Assembly: GCA_005882905.1 (NCBI GenBank)
Contig: VBBG01000098.1
Coordinates: forward strand, 1 to 7,970
Length of the DNA: 7,970 nt
Source: Candidatus Bathyarchaeota archaeon
GTDB taxonomy: Archaea > Thermoproteota > Bathyarchaeia > 40CM-2-53-6
Direction: 5' to 3'
Shown: in pieces, positions 1 to 6,525 of the stretch
Layout: each line of letters starts with the position of its first letter
How positions within the stretch are numbered: the stretch's first letter is position 1
Made by a program: the position numbers and the translations under genes
The notes under the pieces: model-generated
Databases searched by the model: none
What the model was told of the DNA's origin: nothing
What the model saw: only the letters and a program-made list of their open reading frames with translations

Positions 1-132
1 CTCCTGGCAACCGCGAAGATTTCTTCTGAGCGGCACTAGAAATCATGTTACGCGGCAAAGTGGTCGTCAGGATCGTTTCTGGGGCCCAACAAGAGGACAA
101 GTATCTTAGGTCGATACCGAAATCCCGAACAG

Positions 133-1074
133 GTGGATCTTTCGCTAGGAGAAATCGAATTGCGGATCAATATCGCCTTCATGGTTCTCGTGGGGCCGTA
201 CACGTTTGTTAGAAGGGTATTCAGACTGCTCTTTGGACGTCAAAAAGCCTACCGGATTTTTCTCGATGCAGGCCTTCCATCAACGATGGACTTCTTGGGA
301 AAGCTCAAGGTCCCAAAGATGGCCAGGGTCTGGATTGAGGTTAGAACTAGGTTCGCATTCGAAAGAGAAGTTATGCGCGTAGTCTTGCGGATTAGAGGAA
401 AACTATTCCTTGACGTGGGCTCAGGTGTAGGCTACTATTCTGCGCTTCTGTCAAAGAACTTTGAATCCGTAATGGCTTTCGAACCCCATCCGCAAACCTT
501 AGAATGGCTTAGGCTCACGATAGCGGCCGGAAGACTCCTCAATGTCACAACGCTAGACAAAGCCGTCTCCGACATCGATGGTACTACTCTATTGCACATT
601 CACAAAATTGGCGGCCGACATTCAATCGACGCTACCTTCGGCGGCCAAGCATTACCGGTTCAAGCGGTCAAGATCGACTCTATCGTTAACGGTAAAGTGG
701 ATCTAGTGAAAGTTGATGTTGAGGGGGCAGAGTGGAGGGTGATCAGAGGTGCCGAAGACAGCATAATAGACGGAAGGATCCTAAGATGGGTTATCGAGGT
801 CCATGACGAGAGGGATCGACAAAAATTCGAATATTACCTCAGACAAAGGAAGTATGAGACCCGATGGCTGGGGGACCGCCACTTGTTTGCAACCCTTGCT
901 CCTATAGGTAATGATGGGCGTCTATCAGGAAGGGGTTACCAGCTGATGCCAAGTTTCAAAAAGAATTCCCGAGCAGGAGCGTTGCGTCTAGATTGTCTGG
1001 ATGCTGGCGACATTTTCTCGCTGGTCCCTCTCCCAAGCAGCCCAGCCAACTCTCGAACACTATCGGCAGCCTGA
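133..1074 (+). CDS. FkbM-family SAM-dependent methyltransferase
   Basis: This 313-residue protein is a class I SAM-dependent methyltransferase of the FkbM type, a family that typically O-methylates sugars or other small hydroxylated substrates. Motif I (FLDVGSGVGY, residues 92-101) is the SAM-binding glycine loop. The acidic end of strand 2 is in AFEPHP (115-120), and KVDVEGAE (193-200) is the family hallmark. The fold ends near residue 252 (RHLFA). The first ~80 residues are a basic, partly hydrophobic helical region often seen ahead of the domain. The start is GTG. The frame is open back to a stop at 37-39 with no ATG or GTG before 133, and the next candidate is ATG at 181. No Shine-Dalgarno is visible; a weak TATA-like stretch lies at 99-108. 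The last ~60 residues are rich in Ser, Pro and Arg and look unconserved. Four glycosyltransferases in the window point to a sugar substrate, which is inferred. Confidence 0.88.
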   Translation: MDLSLGEIELRINIAFMVLVGPYTFVRRVFRLLFGRQKAYRIFLDAGLPSTMDFLGKLKVPKMARVWIEVRTRFAFEREVMRVVLRIRGKLFLDVGSGVGYYSALLSKNFESVMAFEPHPQTLEWLRLTIAAGRLLNVTTLDKAVSDIDGTTLLHIHKIGGRHSIDATFGGQALPVQAVKIDSIVNGKVDLVKVDVEGAEWRVIRGAEDSIIDGRILRWVIEVHDERDRQKFEYYLRQRKYETRWLGDRHLFATLAPIGNDGRLSGRGYQLMPSFKKNSRAGALRLDCLDAGDIFSLVPLPSSPANSRTLSAA

Positions 1075-1106
1075 GCAACTCACACTGTGCCATCCTGTTG
1101 AACCTC

Positions 1107-1670
1107 TTAGGAGGCTGTACTACGTTTTTCGTCGACGCCGAGCCGCCAGCTCCTCCTGTCTTCGGAATCGAGGCTGCGAGACCTCTGGCGGGGGTGTCCG
1201 ATCATCTGGCCCTTTAGGAGGTTGTCGGCTTTGGCTAAGATGCTGTCGAACTCTTCCTTCTCCTGCGGGCTCAGCGCGTTCTGTTCACGCATCACCTTGG
1301 CGAGTCCTTTGGCGGTAAGAACCATCAGGGGCAAGAACACCTCGCGCTCCTTTCCTGGGATTAGTTTGTAGACGTATGGATTTGATTCGGTCGAGAGAGA
1401 AACTTCTGCCGAGTAAGCACCAGTTCTCTTCATATGAAAGAGGCCGAGCAGAATGGCAGCAGGTACCGAAACGAGCACGCCGAACACGGCAAAGACGGTG
1501 AGGGAATAGAAGATGCCTTCTAGGTAGTGGTTGCCCACGACTCCGAGCTTGTAGAGCACAACTAGGTTGCTAGTATAACCTATGAGCAAAGCGATGTATG
1601 TACCATAACCAGCTCTAAAATAGAACCAGCTTCTCCAGACGAGTCTCCTAAACTTATGGAACATTGGCAT
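1107..1670 (-). CDS. Small two-helix membrane protein, archaeal, unknown function
   Basis: A protein of 187 residues from ATG at 1670. A basic, aromatic N-terminus (residues 1-22) is followed by helix 1 (about 23-42) and helix 2 (about 54-78). A soluble part then carries AYSAEV (85-90), ESNPYVYKL (95-103) and EREVFLP (108-114), ending in a charged helix (about 134-155) and a basic tail. I recall similar short archaeal proteins with this two-helix layout and a Tyr/Asn-rich stretch after helix 2, but I know no function and cannot verify the match. A longer reading frame begins with TTG at 1700. I reject that start because a TATA box at 1690-1699 overlaps it and is correctly spaced for the ATG at 1670, or for ATG 1664. 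The gene lies 78 bases behind a GT2 gene on the same strand, which suggests a membrane anchor or scaffold role in glycan assembly. That role is inference. Confidence 0.75.
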   Translation of the reverse strand: MPMFHKFRRLVWRSWFYFRAGYGTYIALLIGYTSNLVVLYKLGVVGNHYLEGIFYSLTVFAVFGVLVSVPAAILLGLFHMKRTGAYSAEVSLSTESNPYVYKLIPGKEREVFLPLMVLTAKGLAKVMREQNALSPQEKEEFDSILAKADNLLKGQMIGHPRQRSRSLDSEDRRSWRLGVDEKRSTAS

Positions 1671-1689
1671 GGGTTGGGTTTGACTGCGA

Positions 1690-1699
1690 GGATATATCA
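1690..1699 (-). promoter_or_regulatory. TATA box of the two-helix membrane protein gene
   Basis: Read on the minus strand this is TTGATATATC, a good archaeal TATA box. Its centre is about 24-25 bases upstream of the A of ATG at 1670 and about 30 upstream of ATG 1664. This is the spacing expected for a leaderless or nearly leaderless transcript. It gives the membrane-protein gene its own promoter in the gap after the upstream glycosyltransferase and excludes the TTG at 1700 as the main start. Confidence 0.55.
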
Positions 1700-1748
1700 A
1701 TGTCTTGCACTGAGATGGGAACTCGCTTCTGGGTACAGTGCCGAGTCG

Positions 1749-2540
1749 CTATGTGATCATACGCTTTATCTTCGGAATTATTGCGAGTTTTTTCACAAGA
1801 TAAGATGCATCCTTTCCCTTCATACCTGCAGGCATTCTGATAATGGTGGTGAAGATGAAGGCGAGAAACGGCATGAGCCCAAAATATTTGAATTGTATGT
1901 ATGCGAAGTAGACCTGCCACGGCGAGATCTTCACCACTGTGGACGCCGAACCATGTCTGACGTGGTATACAACACTCCTTGGACAATATACTATTCGCCA
2001 TCCATGCCTGGCTGCTCGAAGGCAGAACTCCATGTCCTCGCAGTAAAGGAACATCTTCTCATCCAGTAAGCCCGAGGATTCGAACACTCTCCTTTTGATG
2101 AGGACTGATGCGAAAGTGCAGGTTTTCAATTCGGTCTGAAGATCATACTGACCCCGGTCCGGCTCTAGGGCTCCCCTGTCACCGGGCATATAGACTCCAT
2201 ATACGAACGTGTATCGGTGGCCTGTGCTGTCGAGAAGCCCGTTCGGACGAAGCGTCTTAGACTGGACTATCCCGATTCTTGGGTCTGATTCTGCTGTGTC
2301 GATTAGCTTGTCAAGCCATCCCTTAGTGACCCATGTGTCCGGATTCAATAGAACAATGTATTCACCTTGAGCCTTCCGTATGAGAATATTGTTCGCTTTA
2401 GCAAAACCTAGGTTCGGGTTGGGAGGACTGTTGTCGTGAACCAGGATCTCGTAGTCTCTTGTGTGCTGACGGATGCTCTCGAGACACTTCTCCAAGAGGT
2501 CCGGAACCCTATAGTTCACGATTACTATGCTGGTCTTCAA
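1749..2540 (-). CDS. GT2-family glycosyltransferase (rhamnosyltransferase-like)
   Basis: This 263-residue GT-A fold enzyme of family GT2 is predicted to transfer a sugar from a nucleotide-sugar donor to a lipid- or glycan-linked acceptor at the inner membrane face. The first beta strand is TSIVIVNYR (residues 3-11). VHDNS (34-38) carries the nucleotide-binding Asp. LGFAKANN (44-51) and LLNPDTW (64-70, with the metal-binding NPD) follow, and YCEDMEFCLRAARHGW (166-181) holds the ED catalytic-base motif with the R..RHGW signature of WbbL-like enzymes. A hydrophobic stretch at about 208-235 may lie on the membrane. The start is TTG. The frame is open upstream to a stop at 2577-2579 with no ATG or GTG, and the GT2 fold begins at this residue. 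The segment between VHDNS and LGFAKANN is about 20 residues shorter than in typical WbbL-like proteins. Donor and acceptor cannot be read from the sequence. Confidence 0.9.
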   Translation of the reverse strand: MKTSIVIVNYRVPDLLEKCLESIRQHTRDYEILVHDNSPPNPNLGFAKANNILIRKAQGEYIVLLNPDTWVTKGWLDKLIDTAESDPRIGIVQSKTLRPNGLLDSTGHRYTFVYGVYMPGDRGALEPDRGQYDLQTELKTCTFASVLIKRRVFESSGLLDEKMFLYCEDMEFCLRAARHGWRIVYCPRSVVYHVRHGSASTVVKISPWQVYFAYIQFKYFGLMPFLAFIFTTIIRMPAGMKGKDASYLVKKLAIIPKIKRMIT

Positions 2541-2566
2541 AACGCTAGCGAAAATTACCTTGATTG

Positions 2567-2576
2567 CTTTAATCGT
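2567..2576 (-). promoter_or_regulatory. Weak TATA-like box of the GT2 gene
   Basis: Minus-strand ACGATTAAAG lies with its AT core about 31 bases before the TTG start at 2540. Spacing is acceptable for a short leader, but the match is weak. It sits in the 157-base divergent gap (2541-2697) shared with the secreted-protein gene. Confidence 0.25.
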
Positions 2577-2609
2577 TTAGTTCGCAAGTAGGTCTCTTAT
2601 ACTTGAATT

Positions 2610-2630
2610 AGAGGGAGAACGTTACCCTCT
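2610..2630. repeat. Inverted repeat in divergent intergenic region
   Basis: AGAGGG (2610-2615) and CCCTCT (2625-2630) are perfect inverted arms around a 9-base spacer that contains AACGTT. The element sits near the middle of the gap between the divergent GT2 and secreted-protein genes, where an operator for both could be placed. It may be chance, since the arms are only six bases long. Confidence 0.3.
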
Positions 2631-2697
2631 GGTCTTTCTTGTCTCCACTATGAATAAGACTAAATGGAAGGTACGTTAGGTCGAGTTTGGATCTAAT

Positions 2698-3213
2698 TTG
2701 AACAAAACAGCCAGAACTGGAATATTCGCGATTGCGACCGTAGCAATATTGTTTCTAACGGCTCCCGGTTTTGTCCATTCCACAGAACCAGCAGTTCCCG
2801 CTCAAAAATTGGTCTTGCAGCCTGTGTATGCGGACCTTCAATCCAGAATTGACACGGTACCCAATACCACCGGCGGTCTCAACTTATACTCAGTCTTGAC
2901 TGTCACATTCAATGTTCCCGTAAAGACTAATGCAACCGTATTCTATAGCATTGGAACCTTCGTGAAACCATCCGAATGTTGTCCTGGCGCTCTGCTGGCC
3001 CTTTTGTCAGTGGACGGCGGAACTCCCGGTGCTCAAGCAGATTGTGGTGCAGACACTTCGAGATTCACAGGTGTACTATCTACATTGTCATGCTTTGGGC
3101 GTCTGACATTTCTGCCGGGCGCACATAGGATCGCGCTGATCGTCGGAAACGGGGGCGGGATCTGGACCATAGAGGCGGGGTCAACGACCTCGATTCTCGT
3201 GCAGTTCGGTTAA
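2698..3213 (+). CDS. Small secreted four-cysteine protein, unknown function
   Basis: A protein of 171 residues with a Sec-type signal peptide: a basic N-terminus (K3, R6), a hydrophobic core at about residues 8-24, and a likely cleavage near residue 28. The mature part alternates short hydrophobic strands with Gly, Thr and Ser turns, suggesting a small beta-sandwich. Four cysteines (C94, C95, C116, C132) could form two disulfides. Two N-glycosylation sequons, N56-T-T and N78-A-T, lie in the mature part. No enzyme motif is seen and I do not recognise the family. The start used is TTG at 2698, because an in-frame stop at 2677-2679 blocks the ATG at 2650. A T-rich terminator follows. It faces the membrane-protein gene at 3334-3963 convergently. 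It could be an exported acceptor of the glycan made by this locus, but that is inference only. Confidence 0.65.
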   Translation: MNKTARTGIFAIATVAILFLTAPGFVHSTEPAVPAQKLVLQPVYADLQSRIDTVPNTTGGLNLYSVLTVTFNVPVKTNATVFYSIGTFVKPSECCPGALLALLSVDGGTPGAQADCGADTSRFTGVLSTLSCFGRLTFLPGAHRIALIVGNGGGIWTIEAGSTTSILVQFG

Positions 3214-3226
3214 CCTACGTGAATCT

Positions 3227-3250
3227 CCCAAACCCTTTGTTTTTCTTGGG
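3227..3250 (+). terminator. T-rich archaeal terminator after the secreted-protein gene
   Basis: A pyrimidine-rich run TTTGTTTTTCTT at 3236-3247, starting 23 bases after the stop codon, is the kind of signal archaeal RNA polymerase stops at. It is flanked by short inverted arms CCCAA (3227-3231) and TTGGG (3246-3250). It lies in the 120-base convergent gap with the minus-strand gene ending at 3334. Confidence 0.5.
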
Positions 3251-3333
3251 TAGTCAACCAGTAACCACGCCCGATTTGGAATGCTTGAAGAGTTCGTCAC
3301 CTACGCCGCTGAAGAATGAGATTGATAGAAGAT

Positions 3334-3963
3334 CTAGTTTCCAAAAGACACGATCTGTCCAATCAATGTATCCGCAAGAAGCCAGGGGAACAAGCTTCTC
3401 CATAAGACAAAAAGCCAGATGATACCGAGCAGAGTGTAGTAGACGTAGTTTCGTTGATGAAAGAGCAGGCCTTGGACACGCGCCCGCATTCGAAGTGGTA
3501 TCCCAACCGGGAGCTTAGCCACGGGTGCAAGCACCAGAAAGATCCATGAAAGTATTCCGCAGACGGTAAGCCATAGTATGCTCACATTCCACGGCGCTTT
3601 AAAAAGTAGAAACGTGCCTATTCCCAAATACATCAGTGCTCCCAAAAAACCGAGTCTGAAGCTAATCCAGACGAACAAGCTATCTAGGATGGCGAGGCTA
3701 TACGTCCACTTTCGGCCATCAAACCCGGTTAGATGCATGAGTGGTAAGTTGATTGCATACCAAAGTGTGCCATAAGGTAGGACCCAGAATGAGTCCCTCA
3801 CCTCAGACGACCTAGGTCTTTTGAAGAAATCACTTGGACGGAGCCGTCTTGAATAGGGTATTTGGGCTTCACGAACGTCTCTCTGCACAGGCCTAGCCCG
3901 AAGATACAACAAGCGACCGACGGTCAGAATTCCAACCGTCGGGATGCTGACTTGGTCGATCAT
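3334..3963 (-). CDS. Polytopic membrane protein, unknown function
   Basis: A 209-residue protein with a basic, soluble N-terminal part of about 55 residues (many Arg), then about five hydrophobic segments: roughly 60-79, 87-101, 105-121, 126-148 and 173-198. LPYGTLWY (62-69), just before or inside the first helix, resembles the YPYGPLW-type loop of GT-C polyprenyl-phosphate-sugar glycosyltransferases. FDGRKW (81-86) and KAPWN (122-126) are other possibly conserved spots. A full GT-C enzyme is usually 400-600 residues with an early lumenal Asp or Glu, so this is either a short relative, a remnant, or an unrelated membrane factor. The start is ATG, with a TATA box centred about 29 bases upstream. 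Its place among glycosyltransferases suggests a glycan-assembly role, which is inferred. I cannot name the family. Confidence 0.65.
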   Translation of the reverse strand: MIDQVSIPTVGILTVGRLLYLRARPVQRDVREAQIPYSRRLRPSDFFKRPRSSEVRDSFWVLPYGTLWYAINLPLMHLTGFDGRKWTYSLAILDSLFVWISFRLGFLGALMYLGIGTFLLFKAPWNVSILWLTVCGILSWIFLVLAPVAKLPVGIPLRMRARVQGLLFHQRNYVYYTLLGIIWLFVLWRSLFPWLLADTLIGQIVSFGN

Positions 3964-3986
3964 TGCTAACCCCGAGGTCTCGCTTT

Positions 3987-3997
3987 CGATTTATAGG
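3987..3997 (-). promoter_or_regulatory. TATA box of the polytopic membrane protein gene
   Basis: Minus-strand CCTATAAATCG has a strong TATAAAT core (3989-3995) centred about 29 bases upstream of the ATG at 3963. This fits an archaeal promoter giving a leaderless or very short-leader mRNA. It separates the gene from the GT4 gene upstream, so the two are probably not one transcript. Confidence 0.6.
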
Positions 3998-4096
3998 CTA
4001 ATACTGTGATTCTAGCGCTCAGGCACAGTAATCCTCATTCAGGAAAGCAAGGTCATTGACACTTGACGAAGTGATTCCGAAGTAAACTTTGCCAGA

Positions 4097-4264
4097 ATGT
4101 CTTCGGTAAGTCAGAGGGAATTTCCAGCAATTTTCATCGCTCCTAACGAAACTGACGCCCAACGTCATGACACTTCGATCACATTGGCGTTTCAGGGGCT
4201 GGAAAGCTCTGAACTTTGGCCGGAAACGACTCGTCGCTGCGACCGAATCGTTGTAAGTCGATGA
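4097..4264 (+). CDS. Possible small ORF, 55 residues, doubtful
   Basis: An ATG-started frame in otherwise unassigned sequence. The product begins MSSVSQREF and ends CDRIVVSR. It is hydrophilic, with no signal peptide, membrane segment, zinc-binding cysteine pair or other motif. No TATA box is placed about 26 bases upstream (a GTAAACT stretch is too close) and no Shine-Dalgarno is seen. It is antisense to the flow of the flanking genes. An open frame of this length can occur by chance. Confidence 0.15.
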   Translation: MSSVSQREFPAIFIAPNETDAQRHDTSITLAFQGLESSELWPETTRRCDRIVVSR

Positions 4265-4283
4265 GTTTGACAGAGCATCGACT
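4256..4283. repeat. Inverted repeat just after the GT4 stop codon
   Basis: AGTCGATG (4256-4263) and CATCGACT (4276-4283) are perfect 8-base inverted arms with a 12-base loop. On the minus strand the hairpin begins about 4 bases after the TGA of the GT4 gene (4287-4289). It could stabilise or end that transcript, but no T-run follows, so it is not a classical terminator. Confidence 0.4.
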
Positions 4284-4286
4284 CGG

Positions 4287-5489
4287 TCATGTTGGTGGAT
4301 TTCGTGTATCTTCTGAGCAGATTTTTCTGATCATGTTCTCAAAGGCTCCGGGTCCGAACTGCTTCGCTCGCTCAGAAATTTCGAGCGGGCTCCATCGGGT
4401 CTCGCCTTCCATTGCTAGCCTGATTTTCTCTGTAGCATCATCTAGGTTTTCGTAAATATAGCCTACACCGGCTAACTTGACAATTTCCGCTCCGGAGCCC
4501 ACACTTGGAACAACCGGAATGCATCCGGCCGACATCGCTTCAATTAGCGTCAACAAGACGCCCCATTCCTCGCTGGTCTGGAGGTATACCTTGCTCTCTT
4601 CCAAGAGCTCCGGGTTTTTGACTATTGGCGTTTCGATGTAGTCCAAACTTGCGGGCACTTTGGAAAGCAATTTGTCTGAGTAGCCTGGGTGGAGGAGGCG
4701 CTGAGCACTAGGGTTCTTGCCAGCTAAGATAAAACTGTATTGGGGTAATCTTCTGGCCAATTCGAAGAGCATTTCAATTCTCTTCTCTGGAGATATCCGG
4801 CTGACTTGGATAATCTGATTCTTCTTGGGTATCTTGGGCTCAAATACCCTCGAAGGGGGAAAGAAGAGGGACGAATTTTGATGTCCCATACTCCGAAATT
4901 GGTGATTAAGATTTGGTCCTGCGACAAAAAACCAGGTTGGTGATGGACGTGGTGCCAGCCGTGCGTAAAGAGCCCTCAAGAGATAGAAATACACGCTCTT
5001 GAACGGTTTAGGGCGAGAGTAGGGTGGCACAATCAGCGGCATTGGATAGCGAAACAGGTCATTCAAGTCATACACAAAATGGTATAGCCTCTTTCCGGGA
5101 AACGAGAAAATCGAGGACTGCGTGCTCAAGATTAGTTGAAAGTCCTTCTGGTTCAAAACTCTCGAGAATCTCGCAAGTCTAATTACGTAGAGGATTCTGG
5201 TCAGATAGTCAAGTCTGAATGGTGGATGTAATGTGGGCTCGGGAAGCCGAATGTGAGTGCATCTTCCCAAGACGTCTCCCATACCGTAAATCTCCTCTGC
5301 GCGAGAAGGCTCGAATACGTCAGAGAGTATGCTGACGTGGAACCCCATTTCTTGGAGAATCTTGCATGTCGATAATCCAAGAAATTCGGCTCCCGCATAT
5401 GGGGAGAGCTTGCAATGGATGACCAATGCTGATCTTCTCGTTGGTTCCAAGTGTTCGAATTCTGCGCGGTGAGACAATTCTTCGCTCAC
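4287..5489 (-). CDS. GT4-family glycosyltransferase
   Basis: This 400-residue GT-B fold enzyme of family GT4 is predicted to be a retaining transferase using a nucleotide sugar, probably adding a hexose to a lipid-linked glycan at the cytoplasmic membrane face. The N-domain starts ALVIHCKLSPYAGAE (residues 21-35), with the GA loop in place of GGG. LILSTQS (119-125) is shared with the GT4 at 6729-7841. The donor domain has VSRISPEKRIEMLFELARRLP (229-249; SRISPEKRI carries the phosphate-binding R and K) and SEEWGVLLTLIEAMSAGCIPVV (306-327). The acidic pair is spaced E308-x8-E317, one residue longer than the usual E-x7-E. The start used is GTG at 5489. A TTG before residue 22 could give a shorter protein starting at the first strand. 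It follows the GT2 gene (5542-6495) by 52 bases with no good TATA box between, so cotranscription is likely. Confidence 0.88.
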   Translation of the reverse strand: MSEELSHRAEFEHLEPTRRSALVIHCKLSPYAGAEFLGLSTCKILQEMGFHVSILSDVFEPSRAEEIYGMGDVLGRCTHIRLPEPTLHPPFRLDYLTRILYVIRLARFSRVLNQKDFQLILSTQSSIFSFPGKRLYHFVYDLNDLFRYPMPLIVPPYSRPKPFKSVYFYLLRALYARLAPRPSPTWFFVAGPNLNHQFRSMGHQNSSLFFPPSRVFEPKIPKKNQIIQVSRISPEKRIEMLFELARRLPQYSFILAGKNPSAQRLLHPGYSDKLLSKVPASLDYIETPIVKNPELLEESKVYLQTSEEWGVLLTLIEAMSAGCIPVVPSVGSGAEIVKLAGVGYIYENLDDATEKIRLAMEGETRWSPLEISERAKQFGPGAFENMIRKICSEDTRNPPT

Positions 5490-5541
5490 TTGTCATTCAG
5501 GCCTTTCAGAGAGGAGTCTAATCGGACCCGACTGACTGAAA

Positions 5542-6495
5542 CTACGCCAGAATGGCTCCTTTGAGTCTGTATGCAGAACATAGGATTTCCACTCTGCTGG
5601 GCAATCGTCCGTGGGTTAGCGGGGCTAGAATGGCGTCAAATACCACCAATAGGGTCAGCATTCTCGGGAAACTCCCCCATTTTGACGCATATCTGATCAT
5701 ACTGTTCGTGAACAGGAATTGCTGAACTTCAGGATGAAGTACGGTCTTAACGTAACCTATTCTGTGCGTCACCTTAATGGCTGGGAGAAAAACCATGTGC
5801 ATATTCTGCATCATGGCACGGCTAAACAGATCCGTGTCTCCGAAGTAGATGGGTAAGTCCAGAGAAAATAAACATCCGAGCTGCTGAACGGCATCTCGGT
5901 TTATCATGAAGAAGCTGGCAACAGGGTGCTCGACTAATACAGGTTTGACAAACGTTTCGTAGTTGTAATAAAGGTCGCGACCAAAGAAGTCTTGGGCGAC
6001 TATCCTTCCGAGGATTCGTCCCAGCCTGGTAAGAGTAAAGAACAGACGTGTAAACGTGAATCTCCTCATACAGTACTGGGGAGTCCCATCGGCGGTGATC
6101 AGTTGGGGGGCAAGGATCGGGAAGTTGTGTGACTGCGCGTATTCGAGCATTTTGTTCACATCTTCGTTGAAAATTATGTCCGGGTTGCAGGATAGAACCC
6201 ATTTCCCAGAAGCGACCCTAATGCCGACATCGCTCGCCTGGGACAGACCGCCATTGAAATTCTGAAAGACAAGCTTAAGGCCTAATTTGTTTCTGGTTTG
6301 CGTATCAATCGCAGCCAGAAGCTCGGCCGTGCCATCAGTGGAGTGGTTGTCAACAATTATCGTCTCGAAGTTCTCAAGTCCCAATCTTTGCAATGATTCT
6401 ATGCAGTTCGAAATATGGATTCTGCAATTCCAAGTAACAATCAGTATCGATAAGACCTTGGAATCTGGGTTCTTTGCAGAGGGTCCGAAGATCAA
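5542..6495 (-). CDS. GT2-family glycosyltransferase
   Basis: This 317-residue GT-A fold enzyme of family GT2 is predicted to transfer a sugar from a nucleotide donor to a membrane-linked acceptor. LSILIVTWNC (15-24) is strand 1. TIIVDNHSTDGT (45-56) holds the nucleotide-binding Asp. GGLSQASDVGI (82-92) corresponds to the usual NxGxaxaxNxGi region. SCNPDII (102-108) is the metal-binding NPD. PVASFFMINRDAV (191-203) and YFGDTDLFSRAM (217-228) follow, the latter with GDTD in the ED-base position. The C-terminus has a hydrophobic stretch at about 278-293, possibly membrane-associating. The start is TTG. The frame is open upstream to a stop at 6586-6588 with no ATG or GTG, and the first 13 residues precede the fold. 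It probably heads a two-gene operon with the GT4 gene at 4287-5489 and diverges from the GT4 at 6729-7841. Confidence 0.9.
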   Translation of the reverse strand: MIFGPSAKNPDSKVLSILIVTWNCRIHISNCIESLQRLGLENFETIIVDNHSTDGTAELLAAIDTQTRNKLGLKLVFQNFNGGLSQASDVGIRVASGKWVLSCNPDIIFNEDVNKMLEYAQSHNFPILAPQLITADGTPQYCMRRFTFTRLFFTLTRLGRILGRIVAQDFFGRDLYYNYETFVKPVLVEHPVASFFMINRDAVQQLGCLFSLDLPIYFGDTDLFSRAMMQNMHMVFLPAIKVTHRIGYVKTVLHPEVQQFLFTNSMIRYASKWGSFPRMLTLLVVFDAILAPLTHGRLPSRVEILCSAYRLKGAILA

Positions 6496-6525
6496 ACACC
6501 AATCCGACCAAAACTCAAAACGAGT

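Larger units (their letters stand above)
3964..4286. other. 323-base region without a confident gene
   Basis: Between the start of the polytopic membrane protein gene and the end of the GT4 gene. It holds the TATA box at 3987-3997, a 55-codon plus-strand frame (4097-4264) that I do not trust as a gene, and an inverted repeat at 4256-4283. I saw no tRNA-like fold, tandem repeat or insertion-sequence end. Confidence 0.6.

Noticed and set aside
1..109. Open frames at the left edge, one ending at 39 and one at 109, that could be the tail of an upstream gene
   Set aside because: Both are too short to recognise and carry no motif; the frame ending at 39 has only 12 codons.
45..212. 55-codon ATG frame overlapping the start of the methyltransferase gene
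   Set aside because: It overlaps a clear gene in another frame and its product shows no motif.
1125..1129. T5 run as terminator of the methyltransferase gene
   Set aside because: Too short, and it lies inside the coding end of the convergent gene.
1654..2069. Long frames on both strands over the end of the first GT2 gene
   Set aside because: They overlap the GT2 catalytic region or the membrane-protein start in other frames and show no family motif.
3219..3422. 67-codon plus-strand frame after the secreted-protein gene
   Set aside because: It runs through the T-rich terminator and then antisense to the polytopic membrane protein gene.
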